Notes under the pieces: generated by a model
What the model was told of the DNA's origin: nothing
Database searches by the model: none
Seen by the model: only the letters and a program-made list of their open reading frames with translations
Source of the DNA: Candidatus Thiothrix sulfatifontis
GTDB taxonomy: Bacteria > Pseudomonadota > Gammaproteobacteria > Thiotrichales > Thiotrichaceae
Length of the DNA stretch: 64,000 nt
Assembly (NCBI GenBank): GCA_022828425.1
Contig: CP094685.1
Span: 1,054,001-1,118,000, forward strand
Direction: 5' to 3'
Position numbers and translations under genes: made by a program
In this document: positions 7,242 through 16,490 of the stretch, one piece after another
How the letters are laid out: the number at the start of each line of letters is the position of its first letter
How positions within the stretch are numbered: the stretch's first letter is position 1

Positions 7242-7889
7242 ATGAAATTGAAAAAGAATATGGCGGCAGGGTATGTGGTCACGTTGTGTTCTCTACTAGC
7301 ACTCGCTGGTTGTGGTGGTGGCAGCGGCAGCGGCAGCAATAGCACCGCTACGGGCGGTGATGGCGGCGCACCCACAGAGTCTTACATTGACTATCTTGCC
7401 AGCAATCATGCGGCTTACACCAACACGGGCACGACGGAAAATCCGAGTGCCCGTTTTCAAGACACCAGTTACTCCTTGTCATGGTTGATTGCCACGCAAA
7501 CAGCAGAACAAGCTGAAAACTTGAAAAAGCACATCGAATTCATGGGGACGGCAATGACGAATGGCGGCAATCCCCGCGAGTGGGATAAGCTGTTTTTAGC
7601 CGATGCCTACATGAAAACCGAACACCGCTACGAAACGCGCGTGTCGGTTTCTGGGTATAATGTCTTGGTTGAAAAATTCGCTACCGATGCGTGCGCTTAT
7701 CAGCTCTTAAAAGCTCATGCGACAGGCGTCAGTGGCAAGTTTTTTGAAGGCAATATCAAAGTGGATTTCAGCCCACTCGCCGAAGCGGTCATTGCCAGTG
7801 AAGCGTGCGCGATCGACCGCAGTGCGATCGAGACGTATATTGCGGCGCGGTTGAAGCCCGTTCCCAAAGGTATTCAGAAAAACACGTAA
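7242..7889 (+). CDS. Hypothetical lipoprotein
   Basis: 215 aa from ATG 7242 (MKLKKNMAAG); an in-frame ATG at 7227 is less likely because GGAA is placed for the second. The lipobox LALAGC is followed by a Gly/Ser linker. The mature part has helices and two cysteine pairs (TDACAYQLL, SEACAIDRS). No family is recognised. It lies 16 bases before the response-regulator gene, and a TTTCAG operator precedes it. It may therefore be an accessory or sensor-modulating protein co-transcribed with the two-component system; that is inference. Confidence 0.75.
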   Translation: MKLKKNMAAGYVVTLCSLLALAGCGGGSGSGSNSTATGGDGGAPTESYIDYLASNHAAYTNTGTTENPSARFQDTSYSLSWLIATQTAEQAENLKKHIEFMGTAMTNGGNPREWDKLFLADAYMKTEHRYETRVSVSGYNVLVEKFATDACAYQLLKAHATGVSGKFFEGNIKVDFSPLAEAVIASEACAIDRSAIETYIAARLKPVPKGIQKNT

Positions 7890-7905
7890 CCTTAACAGGA
7901 AAGCC

Positions 7906-8595
7906 ATGCGCTTATTACTGGTGGAAGACGACACCGAACTCAGCAGCAGTTTGCACACGCGCTTAAAACGTGAAGGCTTCGCGGTGGACATCGCCAGTAA
8001 CGGTGTGGATGGCGAATTCATGGGCGACGAAACGCCTTACGATGCGGTGATTCTTGACCTCGGCTTGCCGCAACGCAGCGGGCTGGCGGTGTTGCAACAC
8101 TGGCGGCAGCGCGGCAATCGCGTGCCGGTGATTATTCTCACCGCCCGCGATGCCTGGCACGAACGGGTGGACGGTTTCAAAGCCGGGGCAGACGATTACC
8201 TCGGCAAGCCGTTTCATTTTGAGGAATTGCTGGTGCGGGTGCAGGCGTTGATTCGCCGTAATTTGCAAGCGGCAGTTCCCGACCAAAAGTTGCATTGCTG
8301 CGGCTTGCAATTGGATGAGGCACATCAGCAAGTCACCACGCCAGACGGTGAAGTCTTCGAGTTGACGGGGACAGAATTTCGCCTGTTGCGCTATTTTATG
8401 TTGCACCCCGGTCGGATTCTTACCAAGTCACGTTTAACCGAACACGTTTACGAGCAAGATTTTGACCGTGATAGCAATGTGATCGAAGTGTATGTGCGCC
8501 ATTTGCGCCGCAAGTTGGGGGATTGGCGCATCCAAACGCGGCGCGGGCAGGGGTATATTTTCATCGACCCCGACAAGCCGGAGCTGCCCTTATGA
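7906..8595 (+). CDS. OmpR/PhoB-family response regulator
   Basis: 229 aa. The receiver domain has acidic residues VEDD near the N-terminus, the phosphoacceptor Asp51 in VILDLGLP and the lysine in YLGKPFHFEEL. The C-terminal winged helix (EFRLLRYFMLHPGRILTKSRL ... VYVRHLRRKLG) is of the QseB/PhoP type. AGGAAA lies before ATG. The stop overlaps the kinase start (ATGA). The TTTCAG repeats at 5580 and 7169 have the 11-bp period preferred by this family, so it probably controls the DUF2202 operon and its own transcription unit. Confidence 0.92.
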   Translation: MRLLLVEDDTELSSSLHTRLKREGFAVDIASNGVDGEFMGDETPYDAVILDLGLPQRSGLAVLQHWRQRGNRVPVIILTARDAWHERVDGFKAGADDYLGKPFHFEELLVRVQALIRRNLQAAVPDQKLHCCGLQLDEAHQQVTTPDGEVFELTGTEFRLLRYFMLHPGRILTKSRLTEHVYEQDFDRDSNVIEVYVRHLRRKLGDWRIQTRRGQGYIFIDPDKPELPL

Positions 8596-9611
8596 AGTCG
8601 TTGGAACGTCAGTTGCAGGTTAATCTTGCGATTATTTTGGTGTTGGTGATGGCGCTGATTTGGGGCGTGGGGATGGCGTTGCCCTGGTTTTTTGAAGGAA
8701 CGCAAAATGTGCATTCGGCAGGGGTGGTGTTTGCGCCAGACGCGGCTCAACACCGTCCACAGCGTTTCAAGTGGTTATTTCCGTTATTGGCAGCGGCGGG
8801 GATTGCATTGATTTTGGTGATTCAAGGCATTGTTATTCGTCGGACTTTTCAGCGTTTGGATTACATTCGTGCGGAACTGCAACAGCTTGATGCGGGCGCT
8901 ATCAATAAGCTCAATGAAGCCGTGCCTGCGGAAATTTACCCGATTATCAAAGAGTTCAATCATTTATTGAGCTTGATGCAGGAGCGTTTGGAACGTTCCC
9001 GCAATGCGTTAGGCAATCTGGCGCACGCGCTGAAAACCCCGCTCAATTTACTCACGCAACACCTCGATGCTGACATATCAGCGAGCAGCCATCAGCAGGC
9101 GCAATTACAAGCCGAACGCATCCGCCAATTGACTGAGCGTGAACTTAAACGTGCGCGTATGGCAGGTCTTGGTAATACCACGCAACGCTTTGACCCGCGT
9201 GTGGAATTGCCCGTGCTGGTGGAGGTGTTGGCGCAGGTACACCACAAATCCCCGCGCTGCATTACGCTGGACATTGCCCCGACGATTACCCGTTTCGGCG
9301 ATCGCGAAGACATGCTGGAATTGCTGGGAAACTTGCTGGATAACGCCTGCAAATGGGCGCAACAACAGGTGCGTTGCCAGATCAGCCGTGTCGCAGGCAA
9401 GGTACACATTAGCGTGGAAGACGATGGCAACGGGCGCACCGAGGCAGAATTACAGCAAATGACGGCACGCGGGGTGCGGCTGGATGAAAGCGTTGAAGGC
9501 CACGGGTTGGGGCTGTCGATTTGCAAAGACATTACCAAATTGTACGGTGGCACACTGGTGTTTGCGCGTTCCACGCAACTGGGTGGCTTGCGCGTAACGG
9601 TTACGTTTTAA
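8592..9611 (+). CDS. Membrane sensor histidine kinase, PhoQ-like
   Basis: 339 aa from ATG 8592, which overlaps the regulator stop by four bases. TM1 is about residues 10-32 and TM2 about 62-83, with a very short periplasmic loop of roughly 30 residues between. The H-box is NLAHALKTPL with His145, the variant seen in PhoQ-type kinases. The ATP-binding domain has the N-box ELLGNLLDNACKWA, VEDDGNG and GHGLGLSICK. The short loop argues against a large ligand domain. It is the partner of the regulator at 7906. Confidence 0.9.
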   Translation: MKSLERQLQVNLAIILVLVMALIWGVGMALPWFFEGTQNVHSAGVVFAPDAAQHRPQRFKWLFPLLAAAGIALILVIQGIVIRRTFQRLDYIRAELQQLDAGAINKLNEAVPAEIYPIIKEFNHLLSLMQERLERSRNALGNLAHALKTPLNLLTQHLDADISASSHQQAQLQAERIRQLTERELKRARMAGLGNTTQRFDPRVELPVLVEVLAQVHHKSPRCITLDIAPTITRFGDREDMLELLGNLLDNACKWAQQQVRCQISRVAGKVHISVEDDGNGRTEAELQQMTARGVRLDESVEGHGLGLSICKDITKLYGGTLVFARSTQLGGLRVTVTF

Positions 9612-9622
9612 ACCAGTATCTT

Positions 9623-9946
9623 TTAAACGGCTTGTTGCAATGCTTGTAAGGTGGCGGGATACAGGGCTTCCAGTTCCGTGACCAAGGCATTAACGCCGCT
9701 GGCATCGCCGCTTTCGCCTTTGTGTTGCAAGGTTTTGCAAAGGTCGCTCATTTGCACAGCGCCGAGGCTGACGCACGAACCTTTGAGTTTGTGGGCGACT
9801 TTGCCGAGTTCGACAAGGTTGCTGCTGTGGGCGTGTTGGCGAATGTCTGCCAACATTGCCGGGGTGGTGCTGCCAAACAGTTGAATGAGGCGCGGTAAGA
9901 TGGCGGCCGGGAGCTGTTGGAGTGCTTCAGTAGCTACTAATGGCAT
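9623..9946 (-). CDS. HPt phosphotransfer protein
   Basis: 107 aa from ATG 9946, with GAGGA eight bases upstream; the longer frame to 10048 is only overlap with the kinase gene. It is an all-helical HPt domain with the phospho-accepting His52 in VAHKLKGSCVSLGA. The gene start lies inside the last codons of the hybrid kinase (20-base overlap), so the two are translated together. It would take a phosphate from the kinase's last receiver domain and pass it to an unlinked response regulator; none is encoded next to it. Confidence 0.9.
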   Translation of the reverse strand: MPLVATEALQQLPAAILPRLIQLFGSTTPAMLADIRQHAHSSNLVELGKVAHKLKGSCVSLGAVQMSDLCKTLQHKGESGDASGVNALVTELEALYPATLQALQQAV

Positions 9947-12263
9947 GATCGGCTTCCTCGCGAGGCTGATAGCGGTTGTTGGGGGTGCACCAGTATTGCA
10001 GGGCGATTTCGACAGCTTCAGGCAAGACGGGTTTACTGATGTAATCATTCATTCCGGCTTGCAGGCATTCTTGCCGGTCGCCTTCCATGGCATTCGCGGT
10101 CATGGCAATGATGATCGGTTGTTGATCCAGCGGGAAATCCGCGCGGATGCGGCGGGTGGCTTCGAGGCCGTCCATATCCGGCATTTGCATGTCCATGAAA
10201 ATCACGTCGTAGGCTTTTTTGCGCAAGGCTTGCAGGGCTTCGAGGCCGCTTTCGGCAAGGTCAACTTTGTAAGCCATTTCATCCAAGATGGACGAGGCGA
10301 CAATTTGGTTGATCGGGTTGTCTTCTGCTAACAAAATGCTGAGTGGCAAACGTTCACCCAATTTGAGGGGGGATTTTTCTGGGCGATTGCTGACCAGATT
10401 GAGTTCCCCCAATACCGTCATGAGGCTGTCAAATAAACGGCTGCGGGTCAGCGGTTTGGTAAGGTACAGGTTGTAGAGTTCGCGCACGATTTCTTTGGGG
10501 TGGCGGTCATTGGGGGGCGCAATCAAAATCAGCGGCAATTCCTGCTTGCTGAAACGTTGGCGGATGTATTTTGCCAATTCCAGCGGGGCATCGCCGGGTA
10601 AATTGCTTTCAATCAGGGCAATGTCATAGATTTTTCCAACGGCAATCTGATTGATGGCGTCGGCAGTAGTGCTGGCAGCGTCGACGGTCGCTCCCCAACC
10701 CTGACAAAAGTCTTGAATGGCTTGGCTGCGAGCAGGATTATTTTCCACCACTAGCAAGTGTTTGCCTATGATTTCAGGGATATTGGTGTGCAAAAACGGT
10801 TTGAGTTTGCCATTGGCTTGGCGGGTTTTGATGGTGAAATAAAAACGGCTGCCGACGCCGACGGTGCTTTCTGCCCAAACGTTGCCGCCCATCATCTCGA
10901 CGAGATGGCGCGAAATAGCCAGCCCTAGCCCCGTACCTTCGTGCCGACGGCTGAGCGTTTCGTCAGCACGGCTGAATTGCTCGAAAATGTTTTCTAACCT
11001 GTCGGCTGGAATACCGGGGCCGGTGTCGTTGATTTGGAATTCGAGTTCGTAAGCGTCATCGTGATGGTTGCGTGGGATAACAAACACGGTGATTTCACCG
11101 CTGTCGGTAAACTTGATGGCGTTACCGATTAGGTTGGTTAAAATTTGCCGCAAGCGCACCATGTCGCCTTCGATGAATAGCGGAATAGACGGCCCCACGG
11201 CATAAGCCAGTTCCAGATTTTTTTCGAGGGCTTTGGCATTGAGCAGGTTGAGAATTTCTTCAATGCACGCACGTAATTCAAACGGTTCGCGCTTGAGGTC
11301 GAGTTTGCCCGCTTCAATCTTGGAAAAATCCAACACGTCATTGATGACGGTGAGCAAGTGTTCGCCGCTGAGGTGAATGCTGTCCACGAATTCGGTTTGC
11401 TTCTTGCTCATGGGCGTATTCATCAGCAAGCGCGTCATGCCGATCACGCCGTTCATGGGGGTGCGGATTTCGTGGCTCATGGTGGCGAGGAAGCGGGCTT
11501 TGGTTTTGACCGCATCTTCGGCGATTTTTTGAGCGGTTTGCGCCGTTTGGGTCATGTGTTGGAAGCGCGTGGAGAAATACAAGCGGCTAATAATCAGCAA
11601 CACAATAATGCCCAGTGTTCCCCACAAGGCGCGTTGTTTTAAATACGTGAGTTGTTCCGCCATCTGTGTGGTGCTGGCATCGGTACTTCGGATGGATTGC
11701 AGAATGGTGTCGCCAATTTCTTGCCCTAATTGATTGTCGATTTTCTCAATTTCTGCCATCAAATCCTTCGCTTGATTGGCGGTATCGCGTGCATCCGCCG
11801 CGAGTTGCCGCCAATGCGGGGAGTTTAAACCTTCAAGCTCGGCACTGAGGTTGGACATGATGCCAATGACTTCTTCGTAGTTGGCTTTCAGGTCTGGGCG
11901 GTCATCAATTGGCCAGACGGCTAAGAGTTGTTGACCTTGTTGTTGCAATGTTCGGCTAAGTTGGTGCAACAGCGGCAGATTATCCGGCGTACTGTCGGGG
12001 TTAAACGCAAACTTGAAGAATTCATCGTTTAACTGGTCAAACGTTGCGCGTTGTTGATCAATGGCGGTTTCCAGTTCGAGCTGGCGCATGAATGAGGCAT
12101 GGGATTGCTGCAACGAGGTATTCGACACCTGCATATTCTGGCGCACTTGGTTGGATATGTCGGTGAGATGAAACCACAGCAATACGGCAATAATTCCCAA
12201 CAATGCGATAAGGAACGTACTGTCAATAATTTGCAGTATCCGTAAGTTATTGAAAACGCGCAT
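9927..12263 (-). CDS. Hybrid sensor histidine kinase with two receiver domains
   Basis: 778 aa from ATG 12263. Order: TM1 (about 15-33), a helical periplasmic sensor (about 34-212), TM2 (about 213-230), and HisKA with His264 in MSHEIRTPMNG. Next is the HATPase (NLIGNAIKF, DTGPGIP, GTGLGLAI), then a first receiver-like domain and a second, complete receiver with Asp in FMDMQMPDMDG. The first receiver has LIESNLPGD, a Glu where the phospho-Asp is expected, so it is probably a pseudo-receiver. BarA-like layout with the HPt as a separate, overlapping gene. No strong ribosome site is seen. Confidence 0.92.
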   Translation of the reverse strand: MRVFNNLRILQIIDSTFLIALLGIIAVLLWFHLTDISNQVRQNMQVSNTSLQQSHASFMRQLELETAIDQQRATFDQLNDEFFKFAFNPDSTPDNLPLLHQLSRTLQQQGQQLLAVWPIDDRPDLKANYEEVIGIMSNLSAELEGLNSPHWRQLAADARDTANQAKDLMAEIEKIDNQLGQEIGDTILQSIRSTDASTTQMAEQLTYLKQRALWGTLGIIVLLIISRLYFSTRFQHMTQTAQTAQKIAEDAVKTKARFLATMSHEIRTPMNGVIGMTRLLMNTPMSKKQTEFVDSIHLSGEHLLTVINDVLDFSKIEAGKLDLKREPFELRACIEEILNLLNAKALEKNLELAYAVGPSIPLFIEGDMVRLRQILTNLIGNAIKFTDSGEITVFVIPRNHHDDAYELEFQINDTGPGIPADRLENIFEQFSRADETLSRRHEGTGLGLAISRHLVEMMGGNVWAESTVGVGSRFYFTIKTRQANGKLKPFLHTNIPEIIGKHLLVVENNPARSQAIQDFCQGWGATVDAASTTADAINQIAVGKIYDIALIESNLPGDAPLELAKYIRQRFSKQELPLILIAPPNDRHPKEIVRELYNLYLTKPLTRSRLFDSLMTVLGELNLVSNRPEKSPLKLGERLPLSILLAEDNPINQIVASSILDEMAYKVDLAESGLEALQALRKKAYDVIFMDMQMPDMDGLEATRRIRADFPLDQQPIIIAMTANAMEGDRQECLQAGMNDYISKPVLPEAVEIALQYWCTPNNRYQPREEADHAISSY

Positions 12264-12291
12264 AATCAATTATTCGTTGTTATTGTGGGTG

Positions 12292-13137
12292 TTAAAACGC
12301 AAAAGTCAGTGTCTCTGAAATAAAGTGATGGGCACTGTCATCGTGGTCAAACACTGCCACTGCGCCTTTAACGGGATTGCCTACGGTGAATTGCACATCA
12401 TCCTCATGACCCGTATTGAGCTTGCGGCGTTGTTCCAAAGACCAGCGTCCGTCTTTCCATACGCCTTTTGCTTTGACGTCATCGGCTCCGGCAGGGAGTT
12501 TTTCCTGTGGAACGTATTTGGGCATTAAGTCTTGTTGTTTTTTAAAATAGCGTTTGGTTGCATAGGGTTCAACGCCCATGTCGGTAGGGCGATTGATGTA
12601 CAAGTGTGAACCGTCCGGCAAAGTGGTTTTGTACGATTCGGCCATGGGCTGTTTGCTGATGACGGTGATTTTGTCATGGCTAATGCCGATGGGGTTGGTA
12701 CGTGCCGCTTTCCAGTTCCACATATCAGAGGTGAATTCTTTGCCAGATAACCAATTGGCGTCGTAATCGCCTTCCATGGCAAATTCCATGGCAAAACGGT
12801 CTTCGAGCTGGGGGCCTTCGACGTATTTTTGTTGGGCTTCATCCCAAATGCTGGGCTTGTGCTGAATGTCTTGGGTGCTGTCTTCCCATTCGGTGTGGAA
12901 AAAGACTTCATCGCCAAAGATTCCCGCTTTCAATAAGACGGTTTTGGTGCGTTCAGGTTGGCCGACGTAGGTGAGCTTGATGGTACTGGCAGCAATGTCT
13001 TGCCAATCCTCGGCTGAACCGTCGAGTTGGGGCGCGGCTTTGAGTGTATTGATCTTGATCGTTGGTGTTTCAGCGTGAGCCAAGCTCAGTGCGCTGCATA
13101 AAATGAAAGCTGATGCCATCAGTAATGGGTGTTTCAT
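12292..13137 (-). CDS. Periplasmic ethylbenzene-dehydrogenase-related (EB_dh) heme-binding-like protein
   Basis: 281 aa with a cleavable signal peptide (cleavage near LAHAETP). APQLDGSAEDWQDI near the mature N-terminus, EVFFHTEWEDSTQD, and a late GHEDDVQFTVGNPVKGAVAVFD resemble the beta-sandwich EB_dh domain. That domain is found in gamma subunits of DMSO-reductase-type enzymes and in related cytochromes that bind heme b non-covalently. There is no CXXCH. The gene is 28 bases upstream of the hybrid kinase on the same strand and could be its operon partner, perhaps a periplasmic redox or ligand sensor; this is inference. Confidence 0.75.
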   Translation of the reverse strand: MKHPLLMASAFILCSALSLAHAETPTIKINTLKAAPQLDGSAEDWQDIAASTIKLTYVGQPERTKTVLLKAGIFGDEVFFHTEWEDSTQDIQHKPSIWDEAQQKYVEGPQLEDRFAMEFAMEGDYDANWLSGKEFTSDMWNWKAARTNPIGISHDKITVISKQPMAESYKTTLPDGSHLYINRPTDMGVEPYATKRYFKKQQDLMPKYVPQEKLPAGADDVKAKGVWKDGRWSLEQRRKLNTGHEDDVQFTVGNPVKGAVAVFDHDDSAHHFISETLTFAF

Positions 13138-13255
13138 GCGCTGTATCCCCGCTTATTTTTGAATGTATTAGTAGCTGCGTGAACATTGTGTCTAGTATTT
13201 ATCAGAATGGTATCAATAAAACTATTTAATTGGAATAAGTTATTTTTGGTCAAAA

Positions 13256-13291
13256 AAAAGCCCCGCAAGTCATTGACTGTACGGGGCTTTT
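13256..13291. terminator. Bidirectional terminator left of the island
   Basis: 10-bp perfect stem AAAAGCCCCG / CGGGGCTTTT with A-run and T-run on the two sides. It lies just outside the left att repeat. Before the island inserted, this would have been directly downstream of the tRNA-Ser gene, so it is probably the tRNA's native terminator. Confidence 0.8.
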
Positions 13292-13293
13292 AA

Positions 13294-13316
13294 ATATTGG
13301 CGGAGAGAAAGGGATT
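13294..13316. repeat. att repeat, left end of island
   Basis: Twenty-three bases starting ATATTGGCGGAGAG are identical to 27550-27572. They correspond to the 3' end of the tRNA-Ser gene (CCA tail, acceptor stem and part of the T arm). Identity stops exactly after GGGATT in both. Confidence 0.92.
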
Positions 13317-13386
13317 GATACTGTAAGCGTAAGCCTATGAAACTGCATGGATTGTTGCTTGTGCCTTGCTAGTCATACAAACAGAG

Positions 13387-13402
13387 ATACAAACATTTTG
13401 AT
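13387..13402 (+). repeat. Possible integrase arm-type site, left
   Basis: ATACAAACATTTTGAT is identical to 27432-27447, in the same orientation and about 90-125 bases inside each end of the island. GATACAAG/GATACTG variants surround it. Its position suits arm-type binding by the integrase. Confidence 0.45.
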
Positions 13403-13665
13403 TTTCACCCCCTGTTTTTGCGTGTAACCCCACTGCCAACAATACCAGCCCGCCCGCTATCGTCTGCCCTTCCCGTGGTTGCGGTTTGCCTAGCCCGTCT
13501 GTACAGGCTTTAACGGTGTTTCCTTGTGTGGTTGTGGCGTGGTAAGTGCGTCGATATTAAATTAAATAAATAATAAATATTGCAAAATAAAATAGAAAAT
13601 ATTTGTTTTTCCGCTAGTGGGTTTGGGGGGGCTTGGGTGGGGTGTGGGGGTTGTTTTTCCGAAAA

Positions 13666-13836
13666 TCCCAACTTTTCCCCAACTTTTCGCGTAAGTTATT
13701 GTATTTAAAAGAAAATGGCAGTTGGGATGGCTTTTTCAAAAGCAACCTAAGTTATTGTATATAAATAACTTTCGTGGTTGGGAAAAATCCCAACTTTATC
13801 CCAACTTATCCCAACTTTTTGGGGTGAAAGTTGGGG
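13666..13836. repeat. AGTTGGGA iteron-like cluster, left
   Basis: Exact copies of AGTTGGGA or its complement lie at 13666, 13720, 13788, 13799 and 13809, with variants at 13677, 13776 and 13829. The last three exact copies are spaced 11 and 10 bases, so they face the same side of the helix. A second direct repeat, TAAGTTATTGTAT, occurs at 13692 and 13748. The surrounding 13,317-13,929 has no gene and is AT-rich in parts. This looks like an origin of replication or a regulatory array for the element. Confidence 0.6.
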
Positions 13837-13930
13837 TTTTGGAGGTGAATTTGAGGTTTGCTTAAAAATAACTCACAAAGGATAAAGTAATATTTATTAT
13901 GATTTTTCGATTTGTATTTATTTTTGATAG

Positions 13931-13955
13931 TAAAAAGCCGCGATGAACGCGGCTT
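13931..13955 (-). terminator. Terminator of the DUF3987 operon
   Basis: Stem AAGCCGCG / CGCGGCTT with a five-base loop, followed on the minus strand by a run of T. It lies 25 bases beyond the DUF3987 stop. Confidence 0.75.
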
Positions 13956-13979
13956 GATGGTGGCGGTTTTACAAGATAA

Positions 13980-15443
13980 TCAAGCAATCAGGCGTAGGTA
14001 TTTGCCTTGGCTGAAGCCGTTGGGGTAGAACGTTTCCTCCTCCACAACCACGCCTTTTCTGATAAGTTCATCAACGGTTTCGTTGATCTTGTTGGTTAGG
14101 CTGCTGCGGGGAATTTCCGACCATGGCTTACCTTCGCATTTGTTGGTACGTATCAGCTTGCGGGTGGCGTTCTGCTGTTTGCCAAGGTAGGCAATGATCG
14201 AATTTTCAAAGGCGTTTAAGCCGATAACCTCCAAGTCGATTAACAGGCTTAGTATGTATTCCAGCATATCGCGCATGATGTTGATGCCCGCTTCTACGTA
14301 TTCCCGCCCTACTTCACCCACTGGTTTTTCATCCAAGATCGCTAATAGAGTGGCAATTTTCATAATGTGCATGTCGACTTTTGAAACAATGCCGCCCATG
14401 GTGGCGGTGCTGTACTTGCCGCCTTCTAGCAAATGTGGCTCCATCTCATTTCTAAACAGTTGGATTTTATGCCAGTCTTCTTTATTGAGGCGGTACGCTG
14501 GCAAGTCGTCAAAATCCTTCGCCAGTGTTAGCACTTGCGCCGTTATATCCTTCACAATTCGGTTGTAAACATTCTGGCTGTATTCTTGTGGGTAGTATTG
14601 TCGGGTGTGGTCGCGTGTGCCTTGTTGTGTCGGTTCCCGTGCCAGCATGAAACGTTCCGCCATCCCAGAACCTTCGGACTTTGCCAATATGGTTTCAATC
14701 GCTGCCGGTTGCGCAAAGCAAGTGATTGCCCCTACAACAATTCCGGTGTAAGTCGTTCTCTCTTTTGCTGCCCGTGCGCCCGCATGATATTCAGCGTTGA
14801 AGCCCTTTAGGGGCAAGTCTCCATTGTTCTTTTTATCTTTGCCGCCGTATGCAGCGCCAGTTAGGGTATTCACCACGGCTTGTTCCGCACTGGCAAGGGC
14901 AAAATAGCCGCCAGACTCTGCCAATACCGATTCAAGGGCTTCTACTGTTGAGTCAGTGATAAAAATACGGGGCGGTCTTGGTTCGTCAAATTTGCCATCA
15001 GATCCCGAATTTTCGTGTGCTTCTTTGCGTTGCTTCCATGCTTTATCGGCTTCCTTTTGTGCCTCAAATATTGGGCGTTGGAAGGCTTTTAGCATTCGGC
15101 TTTTCGCATCGCCCGGAATGCCGCCACAGATGATGTATTCCCCAACGGGGAACAAACTTCCATCCTGATAGGCGACTGCAACAGAACGGCACGCTACAGA
15201 CGAAACAATGCCTAACGCTACCAATAAGCTAGTTGACGGATAAATGTTGCACATCCGCGCTACGTCGCCCACGTACTGCTTAAAATCACCGTCAGGGAGG
15301 TGCTTCAACAGGTCAAGTGTGTGCGGTTTCGCCTGTTCCGGTTCGGCTGGTTTGTAGGTGGGCTTTTCGGTGCGTACAAAATTATTCACGACTGACAGGT
15401 TAGGTTTGCCGCTGGTAGTGGTTTGAGGTGTTGGGGTAGTCAT
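13980..15443 (-). CDS. DUF3987 protein (helicase-like replication protein)
   Basis: 487 aa. The middle part matches the DUF3987 family (YfjI-like): a P-loop-like segment ICGGIPGDAKSRMLKAF replaces the canonical GxxGxGKS, followed by IFITDSTVEALESVLAESGG and SGMAERFMLAREP. Family members are found with primases in plasmids, satellites and integrative elements and are thought to act in element replication. The ATG overlaps the stop of the TOPRIM gene by four bases. The N-terminal 40 residues are Pro/Thr-rich and probably unstructured. Confidence 0.85.
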   Translation of the reverse strand: MTTPTPQTTTSGKPNLSVVNNFVRTEKPTYKPAEPEQAKPHTLDLLKHLPDGDFKQYVGDVARMCNIYPSTSLLVALGIVSSVACRSVAVAYQDGSLFPVGEYIICGGIPGDAKSRMLKAFQRPIFEAQKEADKAWKQRKEAHENSGSDGKFDEPRPPRIFITDSTVEALESVLAESGGYFALASAEQAVVNTLTGAAYGGKDKKNNGDLPLKGFNAEYHAGARAAKERTTYTGIVVGAITCFAQPAAIETILAKSEGSGMAERFMLAREPTQQGTRDHTRQYYPQEYSQNVYNRIVKDITAQVLTLAKDFDDLPAYRLNKEDWHKIQLFRNEMEPHLLEGGKYSTATMGGIVSKVDMHIMKIATLLAILDEKPVGEVGREYVEAGINIMRDMLEYILSLLIDLEVIGLNAFENSIIAYLGKQQNATRKLIRTNKCEGKPWSEIPRSSLTNKINETVDELIRKGVVVEEETFYPNGFSQGKYLRLIA

Positions 15444-16486
15444 GGGGTAGTATCCTTGTGGGCGTTGCTTCCCAGCAATGCCGTTAAATCGTTGAAATCG
15501 GAAAGGTGCAAGGGGGCAGTGTCGGGGAATTCCGGCACGATCAAACCGACCTTGGGTAAGCTGGCAACCACGGCACGCGCTTTGCTTAAGCCGGGGTTGT
15601 CGGGGGTTTTGCGGTCGTTATCCGCGCATACGGTCAAGGGAATATGCGGAAAGCGGTTGTGGTAGTTTTGGGTAACAGGTAGCAGGTTTCCCGCGTCAAA
15701 GGCTACCAGCACGGGTAAGCCGTAGGCTTCATGCAGGCTTGCGCCGGTGGCGTAGCCTTCGCAGACGTACACACCTTGGGGGTGTGTGAGGTTGTCGCCT
15801 ATTAAGTGGAATTTGCCGCGCTTGGGTGTGCCGGTCAAAAAGCGTTTCTCACCTGTGGGGGCAATGGTTTGCAAGCCGTGCAAGGTGCCGTCAAGGTCAC
15901 AGAGGGGAATAAGCAACAGATTGCCCGCTTGCCGGATGTTGTATGCCCCTACCCGCTTACGCATCAGGTAAGGGTGTGCGGGGTTGGCAGGTTGGCCAGA
16001 TTCCCACATTGCCCCGCCTTGGCGGTGGGCTTGTTCCGCTTTGGCGGCGCGTTCCGCTTGTTGTTGGGCAACTTGCGCTTGTTGCTTGCGCTCTAGTTCT
16101 TGCTTCGCTTCGCGGCTCAATTGAAAAAACGTGCTAAAGCTGTTCCATTGGTAAGTGGAACCTTCCCGCCAGTTGCCGAAAATGCAGACAATGCCCCACT
16201 GATAGGCTTGATCAATCATCAGGGTGTGTTCATGGCAGACATACCAGCCCGCCTTATCGTCGGGTTTACCATTGCTAGAAAAGCGTTCTAATTTGCCGCT
16301 GCATTCAATCGTATTAGGGGCATGACCAATATTCTCTATCAGCGCTTGTCTGAAATTAGTGAGAATATCCGTGGTGCTTAATGGCAGTTTTGCGGCTGAT
16401 GTTTTATAATCAATTCTCGAATCGTTGAAATTTGTATGGCCTCTAGTGTTGGTAGCGCTAGGGGCTTTTCTTTGTGCGCTTTTCAT
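15440..16486 (-). CDS. TOPRIM-domain primase (TraC/P4-alpha type)
   Basis: 348 aa from ATG 16486, with GAGGG seven bases upstream; the longer frame to 16522 overlaps alpA. It has an N-terminal region with FGNWREGSTYQW, a Gln/Ala-rich helix (about residues 138-165), and a zinc-free TOPRIM domain. The TOPRIM motifs are GVYVCEGYATGASLHEA (catalytic Glu), VLVAFDAGN and LTVCADNDRK. It would make primers for replication of the element together with the DUF3987 helicase-like protein. Four bases separate it from the alpA stop. Confidence 0.86.
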   Translation of the reverse strand: MKSAQRKAPSATNTRGHTNFNDSRIDYKTSAAKLPLSTTDILTNFRQALIENIGHAPNTIECSGKLERFSSNGKPDDKAGWYVCHEHTLMIDQAYQWGIVCIFGNWREGSTYQWNSFSTFFQLSREAKQELERKQQAQVAQQQAERAAKAEQAHRQGGAMWESGQPANPAHPYLMRKRVGAYNIRQAGNLLLIPLCDLDGTLHGLQTIAPTGEKRFLTGTPKRGKFHLIGDNLTHPQGVYVCEGYATGASLHEAYGLPVLVAFDAGNLLPVTQNYHNRFPHIPLTVCADNDRKTPDNPGLSKARAVVASLPKVGLIVPEFPDTAPLHLSDFNDLTALLGSNAHKDTTP

Positions 16487-16490
16487 AAAA

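Noticed and set aside
13660-13850. CRISPR array suggested by short repeats
   Set aside because: The repeat is only 8-10 bp, on both strands and unevenly spaced; no cas genes are present.
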